DNA from: JBBTCJ01 sp038043285
GTDB lineage: Bacteria > Planctomycetota > Phycisphaerae > UBA1845
Direction: 5' to 3'
DNA: 23,927 nt
Assembly: GCA_038043285.1 (NCBI GenBank)
Contig: JBBTCJ010000087.1
Location: 1-23,927, forward strand
The position numbers and the translations under genes are program-made. Positions 16,171 through 23,037 of this stretch are shown in pieces. Under the pieces are notes generated by a model. The model worked only from the letters and a program-made list of their open reading frames with translations. It made no database searches and was not told the DNA's origin. Numbering within the stretch: position 1 is the first letter of the stretch; each line of letters begins with the position of its first letter.

Positions 16171-16304
16171 ACTTTAGATCGAGTGATGATGAGAGTGCGT
16201 CCTAAACCCCCGCTCCCCCACTGGGGGAGAGGGTAGGATGAGGGGGTTTCAGAGGCACTCGTGGTGGTTGGGTAGGTTCCGGCGACGTCGCGGACTTTAG
16301 ATCG
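16171..16304. repeat. 11-bp direct repeats bracketing a palindrome-rich insert
   Basis: ACTTTAGATCG occurs at 16171-16181 and again, exactly, at 16294-16304. Between them lie 112 bp containing the nested inverted repeat at 16204-16249. The arrangement is what a target-site duplication around a small non-autonomous element would leave, although chance duplication cannot be excluded. Confidence 0.4.
16204..16249. repeat. Nested inverted repeat, possible attenuator hairpin
   Basis: AAACCCCC (16204-16211) pairs with GGGGGTTT (16242-16249), and inside it CTCCCCC (16213-16219) pairs with GGGGGAG (16223-16229). It lies 40 bp after the GldG-like stop and before the DUF4340 gene, so a transcript across the junction could fold a strong hairpin. 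No U-tract follows, so I do not call it an intrinsic terminator. Confidence 0.6.
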
Positions 16305-16322
16305 CGCGGGCTGAAGCCCGCG
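16305..16322. repeat. REP-like palindrome, GGGCTGAAGCCCG type
   Basis: CGCGGGCT-GA-AGCCCGCG is a perfect 8-bp stem with a two-base centre, followed by GCTC. It shares the 14-base core CGGGCTGAAGCCCG with the element at 10298-10317. It starts immediately after the second 11-bp direct repeat and 41 bp before the DUF4340 gene. Confidence 0.65.
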
Positions 16323-16362
16323 GCTCGGGAACACAGAGACAAACAACAAACATCATTCTCCT

Positions 16363-18774
16363 ATGAACACGAAAACAACAGTTTTTCTAGCCGCTATCTT
16401 CGCCCTGGTGGTGATCGGATATTTGGTCCTGGAGCGCTCGCCGGTGGTTCAACCCCAGGAGGCAACGAAGCCGCCTGCGTCGGCAACGGCGGCGGTCGCC
16501 CGCGACTTGCTGACGGAAAAACTCGGCACGGTCGTCAAGGTCGTGGTCAAGAAGAATGGTCAGCCGGATTGGGTGTTTGAAAGCCCAGGCAAGTCTGAGG
16601 CGGGGCAGGCCGAGTGGCGGATGACCGCGCCTTTCGAGTCCAAAGTCGCAAGCTGGGAAATCGACCGCTACGGCCGGGACCTCGGACGATTGCAATATGA
16701 AATCGCCTTCCAATCGGGCGATGTCGGGGGTGTGACGCCCGCGGACGCGGGACTCGCCCCTCCGGAGGCGACCGTGACGCTCACGGACGACGCGGGTAAA
16801 TCCGCGGCCATCGAGGTGGGCAAGCCGCGATCCGCCGACGAGACCTACGTGCGCCTGGCGGGCGCGGATCAGATCGTCGTCGCCAAGCAGAGCCTCAAGA
16901 CATTGTTCAAGGCCAAGGCGCTCGAATACCGCGACCAGCAGGTCTGCAATTTCAAACCCGAGGACGTCAAACGCGTGGAAATCACCGACCGCACGGCCGA
17001 AGGGAATCCCGTTCAATATGCGTTTGTCCGCGACGGATCGAAGTGGGCGATGGAGTCGCCGGTGTCGGCCCGGGCGACCGAGAAGGTCGATGAGATGGTC
17101 CGCAACGTCAGCCGGCTTCGCGTGGCCAAGTGGGAGGACGACGCGAAGGATCGCCTGGGCGTCTACGGACTCGAACCATCGGCCATCACCGCGAAGCTGA
17201 CCGTCGAAGAGCAAGTTCCGATCGAGGGAGACCAAACGAAGACGCCCGAAGAACCGGCGGGCGAGAACAAGGAGCAGGCTGAGGTCGAGAAGCCCAAGAC
17301 GGAGACCAAGACGACGGTCTACGAACTCCACGTTTCGAATCGCTCGCCGATCGGCGAGGATACCAAAACCTATCTTCGCGTCGGCAACGAGACGTTGGTC
17401 GCCACGATCATGAAGACCACCGCGGACAAGCTCAGACCGGTCATGAGCGAGTGGCGCGACATGCATGTTACCAGTGCCGACATCGAGCGGGCGACGCGCA
17501 TAGAGATGACCGTGGCGGGCACTTCTGCCTCGCTTTCCAAGAAGGAGGGCGCTTGGACTTTCGAATCCGACGGCGGAAAAGCCGAGGATGCGGAAGTCAA
17601 GAAACTCTTGACGGCGCTCAAGGACATGAAGGCCGTCGCCTTTGTCGATGCGACGGAAGCCGACGTGGCGACGTACGGGTTGGCGAAACCAGCGACAGAG
17701 ATCCGGTTGACCATTCCGGGCGCGGAGGCTGCGGAGAGGATTGCCATCGGAGGTCCGACGGACGCGGCCACCAAGCGCATGACCTACCTCCGGCGAAACG
17801 AGCTTCTCAGCGTCGGCAAGGTCCGCGCGGGCGATCTGGAAACCATCGAACGAAGCCCCACGACGTACCGCGATCGAGGAATCATCGAGGTTGCATCCGG
17901 CAGCGTCGAGAAACTTACCATCCATCGAGAGAACGCCCCGACGAAGCAACGAGAAGAATTGACCTTCCTAAGCGGCGAATTGGGCTGGAGAATGACCGCC
18001 CCGGTTGAAGCGGGCGTGGAGACGCAGAAGGTGGGCGAGTTGGCGGCGGCGCTGGGAACCCTTCGCGCCGCGGCCGTTGCCAGTGAGTTGGGGCAAACGA
18101 GCGCGTTTGGTCTGGATACGCCGCAGGTTGTGGTCAAGTTGACCTATCAGCCGTCGGCGGAAATGCGTGTTCCCGAGCCTGCGAAAGGTGGCGAACCCGC
18201 CAAGGAACCCGTGGAGGTTCAACCGTCCTCGTTGACGATTGAGCTATCGGCTACGGAACATGACGGAAAGTTCTACGCCAAGCGAGGCGATCGTCCGGCG
18301 ATCTACGAGATCGACAGGGCGAATTTCGACAAACTCCGGGCGGAGTATCGCGCGGGGACGGTCTTCGATTTCGAGGGCCCGAAGGTCACGAAGTTCACGG
18401 CTCAGGAAGGCGGGCAATCGCACGCCTTTGTGAAGAAGGACGGGAAGTGGACATACGGATCGGACGCCGATCTTCCACTCGATCACGCCAAGGTTGAGAA
18501 CCTGCTGATTCAGATCAAGGACGTCAAGACCACGCGTTTCGCGGCCCACAGCGAGACGGACCTCGCGCGCTTCGGGCTTACCACGCCCTACCGTGTCATC
18601 GAAGTGACACTTGAGAATGGCGGGGTCCAACGTCTGATGATCTCGGACCAGTCAACCGTCGGCGCGGAGGAGGGTAACTTCGCCACGGTCGCGGGTAGGC
18701 CGGGCGTGTTCCTGCTGCCACCTGATGCACTCACTCGAATGTCGGTGGACCTTACGGGACTTGAGAAACGTTAG
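16363..18774 (+). CDS. DUF4340 protein with about five tandem repeats
   Basis: Predicted 803-aa protein with one N-terminal membrane anchor (about 7-24) and a large exported region. The repeat is recognisable by W-x-M/F-x-x-P motifs at about 85-90 (WRMTAP), 228-233 (WAMESP), 398-402 (WTFES) and 542-547 (WRMTAP), with a final copy near KWTYGS. Each of the later copies is followed 35-50 residues on by Y/F-G-L-x-x-P (near 268, 438, 582 and the C-terminal region). DUF4340 genes commonly follow GldG-like genes, and that context holds here despite a 198-bp gap with palindromes. A charged, probably disordered insert (about 286-318) splits repeat two. There is no obvious ribosome site. A periplasmic scaffold or cargo-interaction role beside the ABC complex is inference. 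Confidence 0.85.
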   Translation: MNTKTTVFLAAIFALVVIGYLVLERSPVVQPQEATKPPASATAAVARDLLTEKLGTVVKVVVKKNGQPDWVFESPGKSEAGQAEWRMTAPFESKVASWEIDRYGRDLGRLQYEIAFQSGDVGGVTPADAGLAPPEATVTLTDDAGKSAAIEVGKPRSADETYVRLAGADQIVVAKQSLKTLFKAKALEYRDQQVCNFKPEDVKRVEITDRTAEGNPVQYAFVRDGSKWAMESPVSARATEKVDEMVRNVSRLRVAKWEDDAKDRLGVYGLEPSAITAKLTVEEQVPIEGDQTKTPEEPAGENKEQAEVEKPKTETKTTVYELHVSNRSPIGEDTKTYLRVGNETLVATIMKTTADKLRPVMSEWRDMHVTSADIERATRIEMTVAGTSASLSKKEGAWTFESDGGKAEDAEVKKLLTALKDMKAVAFVDATEADVATYGLAKPATEIRLTIPGAEAAERIAIGGPTDAATKRMTYLRRNELLSVGKVRAGDLETIERSPTTYRDRGIIEVASGSVEKLTIHRENAPTKQREELTFLSGELGWRMTAPVEAGVETQKVGELAAALGTLRAAAVASELGQTSAFGLDTPQVVVKLTYQPSAEMRVPEPAKGGEPAKEPVEVQPSSLTIELSATEHDGKFYAKRGDRPAIYEIDRANFDKLRAEYRAGTVFDFEGPKVTKFTAQEGGQSHAFVKKDGKWTYGSDADLPLDHAKVENLLIQIKDVKTTRFAAHSETDLARFGLTTPYRVIEVTLENGGVQRLMISDQSTVGAEEGNFATVAGRPGVFLLPPDALTRMSVDLTGLEKR

Positions 18775-18830
18775 CCGGGCGCGGGATCACTTGATTGGGC
18801 GGTCAGCAGGCCGTCACCAAGCGACAACGG

Positions 18831-19244
18831 TTATTTCACTCCGCCCTGCGATGGGGAGATCGGCAAGTCCGTTTCTCCGCCCTCCGTGGTCGGTCTCTCC
18901 AGGCGGTTCGGCGCCGGCTCGGGCCAGTTCTCCTTTTGTCGCCAATGGTGCTCGTAGCACGCGGGGCAGATTTCCAACCCATACTCGTGGTAAACCCGCC
19001 TTCCGCCGCGAAGGCAAAGGCCGCAGATTCCTGGAGTCGCCGCTGGATACCGCCTCCCGTCCGCCCGGCGTGACGCTTTCAGCCACTTCCGTTCTCCCTC
19101 CCGCCAGCGGTGGGCCGCCCACATCGCGCGCAGAACGGCTGACCCGAAGAACAAAACGACGCCGCCGAATGACAAGAGGATCACGGCCCCGATGATGAGC
19201 ATCAGGTTCATGGCGAACGTCTGCGGGTCCACCTGCAGCAGCAT
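18831..19244 (-). CDS. Small membrane protein with a CxxC...CxxC zinc-ribbon-like segment
   Basis: Predicted 137-aa protein. The ATG at 19244 has GGAG seven bases upstream; the frame remains open into the CBS gene, but that part is a shadow. One hydrophobic helix lies near the N-terminus (MLIIGAVILLSFGGVVLFFGSAVL, with flanking residues about 13-38), followed by a basic amphipathic stretch (HRWREGERKWLKASRR). The soluble part has CGLC and CPAC about 20 residues apart, separated by a Gly/Arg/Tyr-rich segment, as in small zinc ribbons. I do not recognise a named family. It is the last of three minus-strand genes (deacetylase, CBS protein, this) and converges on the DUF4340 gene with a 56-bp gap. 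Confidence 0.65.
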   Translation of the reverse strand: MLLQVDPQTFAMNLMLIIGAVILLSFGGVVLFFGSAVLRAMWAAHRWREGERKWLKASRRADGRRYPAATPGICGLCLRGGRRVYHEYGLEICPACYEHHWRQKENWPEPAPNRLERPTTEGGETDLPISPSQGGVK

Positions 19245-19356
19245 GGCCGAACTCCACCCGGGAGGGATCGCCGGATTATAGGCCGGCGTTTCGAACGATT
19301 CGATAGGCAGCGTGGCACGCGCGCTGGTTAGTCGTGAAACGATCGACCCCAGACCA

Positions 19357-20241
19357 TCATGCCGCAAGCTGTCCGAGGATTCGGACGAGGTCGGTGTCGG
19401 TGATGATGCCGACGAGTTTGTCGTCGCGCGTGACGGGGAGGGCGCCGATACGGTGGCGGGCCATCTGGTCGGCGGCGTCCAGCAGCGAGGCCTCGGGGGC
19501 GATGGTGCGGACGGCACGGGTCATAATGTCCATGACCGCGGAAGGCGGGACATAAAGATGGCCCACGGCCTGGGCGCGTTCGTCCTCGATCATCTCCAGA
19601 CCGAAGGTCCGCCGGAGGTCGCGGTCGGAGATGATGCCCACAAGCTCGCCATTGGTCACCACGGGAAGATGCCGTACGCCCTTGCGATGCATCAGCGAGG
19701 CGGCCTCCTGGATCGCGTCCCTGGGCGCCACCGTGAACACGTGGGCCATCATGTGTTGTCGGATCGGGTGGCGCAGAACCGCTCGGCGCTCAGCGGAGTT
19801 CGCAAGTTCGCGTGCTTTCGCGAGCAAGTCGATCCGGGTGATAATCCCCGCGAGGCGATCATGCTCGACCAGGACCACGGCACTGATGCGTCGTTCGATC
19901 ATCAGCCTGGCCGCTTCGGGGATCGAGATGTGCGGTGGCAGGCTCACCACGGGTTTGGACATCACGTCGCTGACGCGCCGCGGACCGATGATGGCGGATC
20001 TCGCCCCTTCGACGCGGCGATCCGCGGTCAACTGCCACCCGACGGCCAGTAGTATGTCGCGGTCGGAGACCATGCCCACGACCACGCCGGTCGCGACCAC
20101 GGGTAGGTGATGGATGTTGTGTTCCTCCATCAACCCGATGGCTTTGTCGAGCGAGTCGTCGGGAGCGACGTGGAGAACGTCGCGGGTTGCGAGCGTGGCG
20201 AGCTTCATCGAGTGATCCCCGATCGGTATTCGCCCGGACAT
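19357..20241 (-). CDS. Four-CBS-domain protein (two Bateman modules)
   Basis: Predicted 294-aa cytoplasmic protein made almost entirely of CBS domains at about 15-68, 88-142, 162-214 and 234-290. Each ends with the usual G-hydrophobic-hydrophobic-x-D/R-x-D signature (GMVSDRDIL, GIITRIDLL, GIISDRDLR, GIITDTDLV). In the CBS family such pairs bind adenosine nucleotides or SAM and act as energy or metabolite sensors. No enzymatic or transporter domain is attached, so it probably regulates a partner. The ATG at 20241 follows the deacetylase stop directly, and GGAGG lies five bases upstream across that stop, so the two genes look translationally coupled. An alternative ATG at 20208 (MKLATLATRDV) would drop 11 residues. 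Coupling to the deacetylase suggests shared control, but this is inference. Confidence 0.9.
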   Translation of the reverse strand: MSGRIPIGDHSMKLATLATRDVLHVAPDDSLDKAIGLMEEHNIHHLPVVATGVVVGMVSDRDILLAVGWQLTADRRVEGARSAIIGPRRVSDVMSKPVVSLPPHISIPEAARLMIERRISAVVLVEHDRLAGIITRIDLLAKARELANSAERRAVLRHPIRQHMMAHVFTVAPRDAIQEAASLMHRKGVRHLPVVTNGELVGIISDRDLRRTFGLEMIEDERAQAVGHLYVPPSAVMDIMTRAVRTIAPEASLLDAADQMARHRIGALPVTRDDKLVGIITDTDLVRILGQLAA

Positions 20242-21192
20242 TCACGCCTCCATCAATCGTTCGACGTGAAGAGCGACGCTTTCGGCGAGCGCCTCCAGAT
20301 GATATCCACCCTCCAGGACGCTGACCAGTCGGCCCTCGCCATGTCGAGCGGCGATGCCGGTCAGTTCGTCGGTCAACCAGCCGAAGGACTCCGTTTCCAG
20401 TTCCAACGGCGCCAGCGGATCGAGACGATGGGCGTCGAACCCCGCTGAGATCAGCACGAACTGCGGAGCGAACGCTTCGACAGCCGGTCGGATACGCTCG
20501 TCGAAGACGCGACGCCAGACGTCCTCGCGCCCGGGGGGCAGAATCGGCACGTTGATCGTAAACCCCAAGCCCGCCCCGCGCCCGGTCTCCTCGGCATATC
20601 CCGTGCCAGGGTAAACGATGGCCGGATGCCCATGCAGACTGACGAAGAGAACCCGCGGATCCTCCTCGAAGGAGTGTTGCGTCCCGTTGCCGTGGTGGAC
20701 GTCCCAGTCGAGGATCAGCACGCGCGACAGGTTGTGATCTTCAAGGAGCCGCCTCGCGGCTAGGGCGACGTTATTGAACAGGCAAAACCCCATGGACGAG
20801 TCGCGCTCGGCATGGTGACCGGGAGGGCGAACGACGCAGAAGGCGTTTCCGACCTGCCCGCGCATGACCGCGTCAACGGCGCTGACCACGCCGCCGGCGG
20901 CCAACCGGGCGATCTCGAAACTTTCGGGGCAGATGGCGCTGTCCGGCACGTCGATGCAGGACGTGCCCGAGGCGCAGGCCGCCTGCAAGCGATGCAGATA
21001 GGCCTCGCCGTGGTTTCGCCGGATGAGGGCCATGTCAATTGACGTGGCTTCGATCGGTGTGCAGCGGGAAGTGAGTTCGCGCTCGGCCAGAACTTCGGCG
21101 ATGCGGGCCAGCCGCGCCGGTCGTTCAGGATGGCCGGCGCCCGTCAGATGCCGTTGAAACCGCTCGTCCTGGACGAGTCCCGTGACCGCCAT
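20242..21192 (-). CDS. Histone deacetylase-family zinc amidohydrolase
   Basis: Predicted 316-aa cytoplasmic deacetylase of the bacterial HDAC/acetoin-utilisation (AcuC-like, class II-like) group. Signature elements are in order: HPERPARL (21-28), the charge-relay pair H126-H127 in RPPGHHA, zinc ligands D164 and H166 in DWDVHHGNGT, zinc ligand D253 in GFDAH, and the transition-state Tyr297 in EGGY. Nothing needed for catalysis is missing. Likely substrates in bacteria are acetylated polyamines or acetyl-lysine proteins; sequence alone does not decide. The ATG at 21192 has AAGGA nine bases upstream. It is the first gene of a minus-strand trio and diverges from the HAD hydrolase across 70 bp. 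Confidence 0.92.
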   Translation of the reverse strand: MAVTGLVQDERFQRHLTGAGHPERPARLARIAEVLAERELTSRCTPIEATSIDMALIRRNHGEAYLHRLQAACASGTSCIDVPDSAICPESFEIARLAAGGVVSAVDAVMRGQVGNAFCVVRPPGHHAERDSSMGFCLFNNVALAARRLLEDHNLSRVLILDWDVHHGNGTQHSFEEDPRVLFVSLHGHPAIVYPGTGYAEETGRGAGLGFTINVPILPPGREDVWRRVFDERIRPAVEAFAPQFVLISAGFDAHRLDPLAPLELETESFGWLTDELTGIAARHGEGRLVSVLEGGYHLEALAESVALHVERLMEA

Positions 21193-21205
21193 TGGCGTGT
21201 TTCCT

Positions 21206-21234
21206 TCGACGAGGAGAACGGCTCATTCTACAAT
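21206..21234 (+). promoter_or_regulatory. Candidate promoter for the HAD hydrolase gene
   Basis: TACAAT (21229-21234) matches five of six -10 bases, and TCGACG (21206-21211), 17 bp upstream, matches four of six -35 bases. It lies in the 70-bp gap between divergent genes and would leave a short leader carrying the GGAGG of the HAD gene. Identified by eye. Confidence 0.45.
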
Positions 21235-21262
21235 TCCGTTGGAAAATGTGGAGGAGGGACGG

Positions 21263-21943
21263 ATGTCGGACCTGCATGACGTTCTCTTGCGGACGCGAAC
21301 CATCACCTTCGACTGTTACGGCACGCTGATCGACTGGGAGGCGGGCGTTCGCGGATCGCTGCTGCAAATCTTCGGTTCCGCAGCCGAGGCTCGGGCCGGC
21401 GAACTTTTTGACGCCTACGTGCAATCGGAAGCGCGAATCGAAGCCGGTCCCTACCGGCGGTATTGCGACGTGCTGGTTGCGGCGACGCGGGAGTTGGCCG
21501 ATCAGTTCCGGCTGACCCTTCCGCCCGATGCCGCGAGGCTGTCCGACTTGCTGCCGTCCTGGACGCCGTTCGCCGACACCAACGACGCGTTGGTGCGGCT
21601 CAAGAAGCGGTTCCGACTCGGCGTGCTTTCCAACATCGACCGCGACTTGTTTGCGGCGACCGCCGGTCATTTCAGCGTACCGCTGGACTTCGTGGTGACG
21701 GCTGAGGACGTTCGGAGCTATAAGCCGGGACTCGCCCACTTCCGCCGCATGATCGACATGGAGGGAGGCGTCGAGGGCCTGCTGCACGTCGCGCAGAGCC
21801 AATACCACGATGGCCAGGCGGCAGCGAAGCTTGGCCTTGCGTTCGTGTGGATCAATCGTTACAAGGATCCGTCCGACGCGAGCGTTCCGATGGTCGCGGA
21901 GCTTCCCGACCTCCGCTCGCTGGCCCATGCGATGGACGTTTGA
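21263..21943 (+). CDS. HAD-superfamily hydrolase, haloacid dehalogenase-like (type II-like)
   Basis: Predicted 226-aa cytoplasmic hydrolase. The ATG at 21263 has GAGGAGG upstream; the frame is open to 21182 but overlaps the divergent gene there. Motif I is FDCYGTLID with nucleophile D17; the D-x-YGTL form is that of L-2-haloacid dehalogenase-like members, not of ordinary D-x-D phosphatases. Motif II is S123 in LSNID, motif III K154 in RSYKPG, and motif IV is the variant HVAQSQYHD (175-183) in place of the usual G-D-x3-D. An alpha-helical cap lies at about 30-100. The fold is certain; whether it dehalogenates or hydrolyses a phosphate is not. A 20-bp gap and then a heptamer array follow the stop. 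Confidence 0.85.
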   Translation: MSDLHDVLLRTRTITFDCYGTLIDWEAGVRGSLLQIFGSAAEARAGELFDAYVQSEARIEAGPYRRYCDVLVAATRELADQFRLTLPPDAARLSDLLPSWTPFADTNDALVRLKKRFRLGVLSNIDRDLFAATAGHFSVPLDFVVTAEDVRSYKPGLAHFRRMIDMEGGVEGLLHVAQSQYHDGQAAAKLGLAFVWINRYKDPSDASVPMVAELPDLRSLAHAMDV

Positions 21944-21962
21944 AGAATATGTTTTCCTTTTT

Positions 21963-21997
21963 CATTCAGCATTCGTCATTCACCATTCCGTATTCCG
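21963..21997. repeat. Heptamer array, five units (CATTCAG / CATTCGT / CATTCAC / CATTCCG / TATTCCG)
   Basis: Five consecutive 7-bp units share YATTCNN, with the last two positions variable. The array fills most of the gap between the HAD hydrolase stop and the next small gene, ending eight bases before its ATG, where a ribosome site would be expected. Compare the four-unit array at 13176-13203. Confidence 0.65.
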
Positions 21998-22005
21998 TTT
22001 GACCT

Positions 22006-22275
22006 ATGTCCGCAACGATCGAATCGCAGTTTCCACCGGGTACGCCCGTCGAAGTAAGGCAGACCACCCGCCTTCGCGGGGAGTCGTTTTCGATTCGGGT
22101 GATCGGCGTAGTCGAATCGTGGGAGGATCTTCCGACGGGCAGTTGGTACGCGCACGGGAAGGACGACAAGTATTGGTTGCGTCGCCTGAAGCTGCGCAAG
22201 CACGACGGCGAGTTGACTCTGCTGGTCATGGACGCGGGCACGACAATCGCCAAGCTCGAACGCGCCGGAGGTTAG
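22006..22275 (+). CDS. Conserved-looking small protein of unknown function, 89 aa
   Basis: I do not recognise a named domain. The 89-residue product is balanced in composition, alternates hydrophobic and polar residues like a small beta-barrel, and has a striking centre (ESWEDLPTGSWYAHGKDDKYWLRRLKLRKHDGE). It has no signal peptide, helix or cysteine. From memory, similar small proteins occur in planctomycetes, but this needs a search. The ATG at 22006 has no Shine-Dalgarno; its upstream region is the period-7 array. A role in binding nucleic acid or a cofactor would be a guess, so none is assigned. It is followed by the repeat-rich RAYT region. Confidence 0.65.
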   Translation: MSATIESQFPPGTPVEVRQTTRLRGESFSIRVIGVVESWEDLPTGSWYAHGKDDKYWLRRLKLRKHDGELTLLVMDAGTTIAKLERAGG

Positions 22276-22357
22276 AGCGGGTCAAGGCACCGCGCGGAAT
22301 GGTCCCCCACGCCATGGCCGAGACTACAGGGCGGGGATGATATCAAATGACATTCAC

Positions 22358-22386
22358 CCACGGGTGCAGCGTAGCGCAACCCGTGG
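22358..22386. repeat. REP-like hairpin copy 1 (CCACGGGT-N13-ACCCGTGG)
   Basis: A perfect 8-bp stem encloses a 13-base loop (GCAGCGTAGCGCA) and is followed by AATGG. An exact second copy lies 77 bp away at 22435-22463. It sits downstream of the RAYT gene's 3' end. Confidence 0.75.
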
Positions 22387-22409
22387 AATGGAAGGAAAAG
22401 AGAAATCGA

Positions 22410-22422
22410 GCCCCGAAGGGGC
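22410..22422. repeat. Short GCCCC...GGGGC palindrome between the two REP hairpins
   Basis: GCCCCGAAGGGGC forms a 5-bp stem. It lies between the two identical REP-like hairpins. Related GCCCC/GGGGC palindromes are at 22488-22501, 22999-23012 and 23069-23084, on both sides of the transposase gene. Confidence 0.5.
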
Positions 22423-22434
22423 AGGGGAAAGTAG

Positions 22435-22463
22435 CCACGGGTGCAGCGTAGCGCAACCCGTGG
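22435..22463. repeat. REP-like hairpin copy 2 (CCACGGGT-N13-ACCCGTGG)
   Basis: Identical base for base to the element at 22358-22386, and in the same orientation; the identity extends through the following AATGG (34 bases). The flanking sequence before the stem is not shared, which sets one boundary of the element. Confidence 0.75.
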
Positions 22464-22487
22464 AATGGGGGGAGAGAATCCAGAATG

Positions 22488-22501
22488 GCCCCGGCAGGGG
22501 C
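22488..22501. repeat. Short GCCCC...GGGGC palindrome near the RAYT 3' end
   Basis: GCCCC-GGCA-GGGGC is a 5-bp stem with a four-base loop, 29 bp beyond the RAYT stop codon. With the two hairpins it makes an alternating series: hairpin, short palindrome, hairpin, short palindrome. Confidence 0.5.
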
Positions 22502-22530
22502 GAAGGACGATCGCAGGAGCCCCGTGTCGA

Positions 22531-22983
22531 TCAGTCGAACACATACCGTTCGTCGAACTCGATGCGATGGGCCCGTAACAGCGAGCGCATCTCCTCCTCG
22601 AACGGGCGTCCGCGATGATGGTCCTCTTGGTTCTGGATGTACCGCTGGACGGGGTCGAACTGGGATTCGCTGACCGTGAACACGGAGTAGCCTTCTTGCC
22701 AACGAAATCCCACCATGTCCGGGAAGGTCTGGTGAACCCAGCGCGAGGAGTGAGCCTTGAGATTCCGCATCAAGGTGGCGATCGATTCATCCGTGCGCCA
22801 CGAGATCAGCAGATGAACATGATCCGGCATTCCGTTGATCAGATGAGCCGCGCCGCCCTCACCGCGCACGATTCCGCCGAGATATTCGTGAATGCGCGGG
22901 GCGATATCCGGTTTGAGCCATGCGCCGCGCTGTTTCGTCGAAAAGACAATGTGATACAGGAGTTTCGAATACGTTCCCGGCAT
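22531..22983 (-). CDS. REP-associated tyrosine transposase (RAYT, IS200/IS605 TnpA-like Y1)
   Basis: Predicted 150-aa single-strand DNA transposase/endonuclease. The ATG at 22983 has GGAGGAG eight bases upstream, the best ribosome site nearby. The protein opens PGTYSKLLYHIVFSTKQR, carries the HUH metal motif H55-V-H57 in MPDHVHLLI, and has the catalytic Tyr Y115 in QRYIQNQEDHH, a Y-x2-NQ-x2-HH arrangement seen in IS200-like and RAYT enzymes. The length is right for a complete enzyme and no active-site residue is missing. Palindromes flank it on both sides at close range, and no left and right IS ends of IS200 type are evident, which favours a domesticated RAYT acting on REP hairpins over a mobile insertion sequence. 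It is the only transposase in the window. Confidence 0.88.
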   Translation of the reverse strand: MPGTYSKLLYHIVFSTKQRGAWLKPDIAPRIHEYLGGIVRGEGGAAHLINGMPDHVHLLISWRTDESIATLMRNLKAHSSRWVHQTFPDMVGFRWQEGYSVFTVSESQFDPVQRYIQNQEDHHRGRPFEEEMRSLLRAHRIEFDERYVFD

Positions 22984-22998
22984 CGGGTCGACTCCTCC

Positions 22999-23012
22999 GC
23001 CCCTCGTGGGGC
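22999..23012. repeat. Short GCCCC...GGGGC palindrome at the RAYT 5' end
   Basis: GCCCC-TCGT-GGGGC is a 5-bp stem. It starts 16 bp upstream of the transposase ATG and adjoins its Shine-Dalgarno, so in the transcript it would form a hairpin just ahead of the ribosome site. Confidence 0.5.
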
Positions 23013-23037
23013 TTGGTCTCTCGTGGACGAACCTATA

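Noticed and set aside
16387..17949. 520-codon minus-strand open frame opposite the DUF4340 gene
   Set aside because: Arg/Leu/Gly-rich antisense shadow; the plus-strand frame has recognisable repeated motifs.
18775..18830. Intrinsic terminator between the convergent DUF4340 and small membrane protein genes
   Set aside because: Only an imperfect GGCGGTC/GGCCGTC pairing, with no U-tract on either strand.
19245..19517. N-terminal extension of the small membrane/zinc-ribbon protein
   Set aside because: Pro/Ser/Arg-rich shadow of the CBS gene; a good ribosome site precedes the ATG at 19244.
22358..22501. CRISPR array
   Set aside because: Only two long copies, each a palindrome with interleaved shorter palindromes, no further regular spacers and no cas genes; REP elements explain it better.
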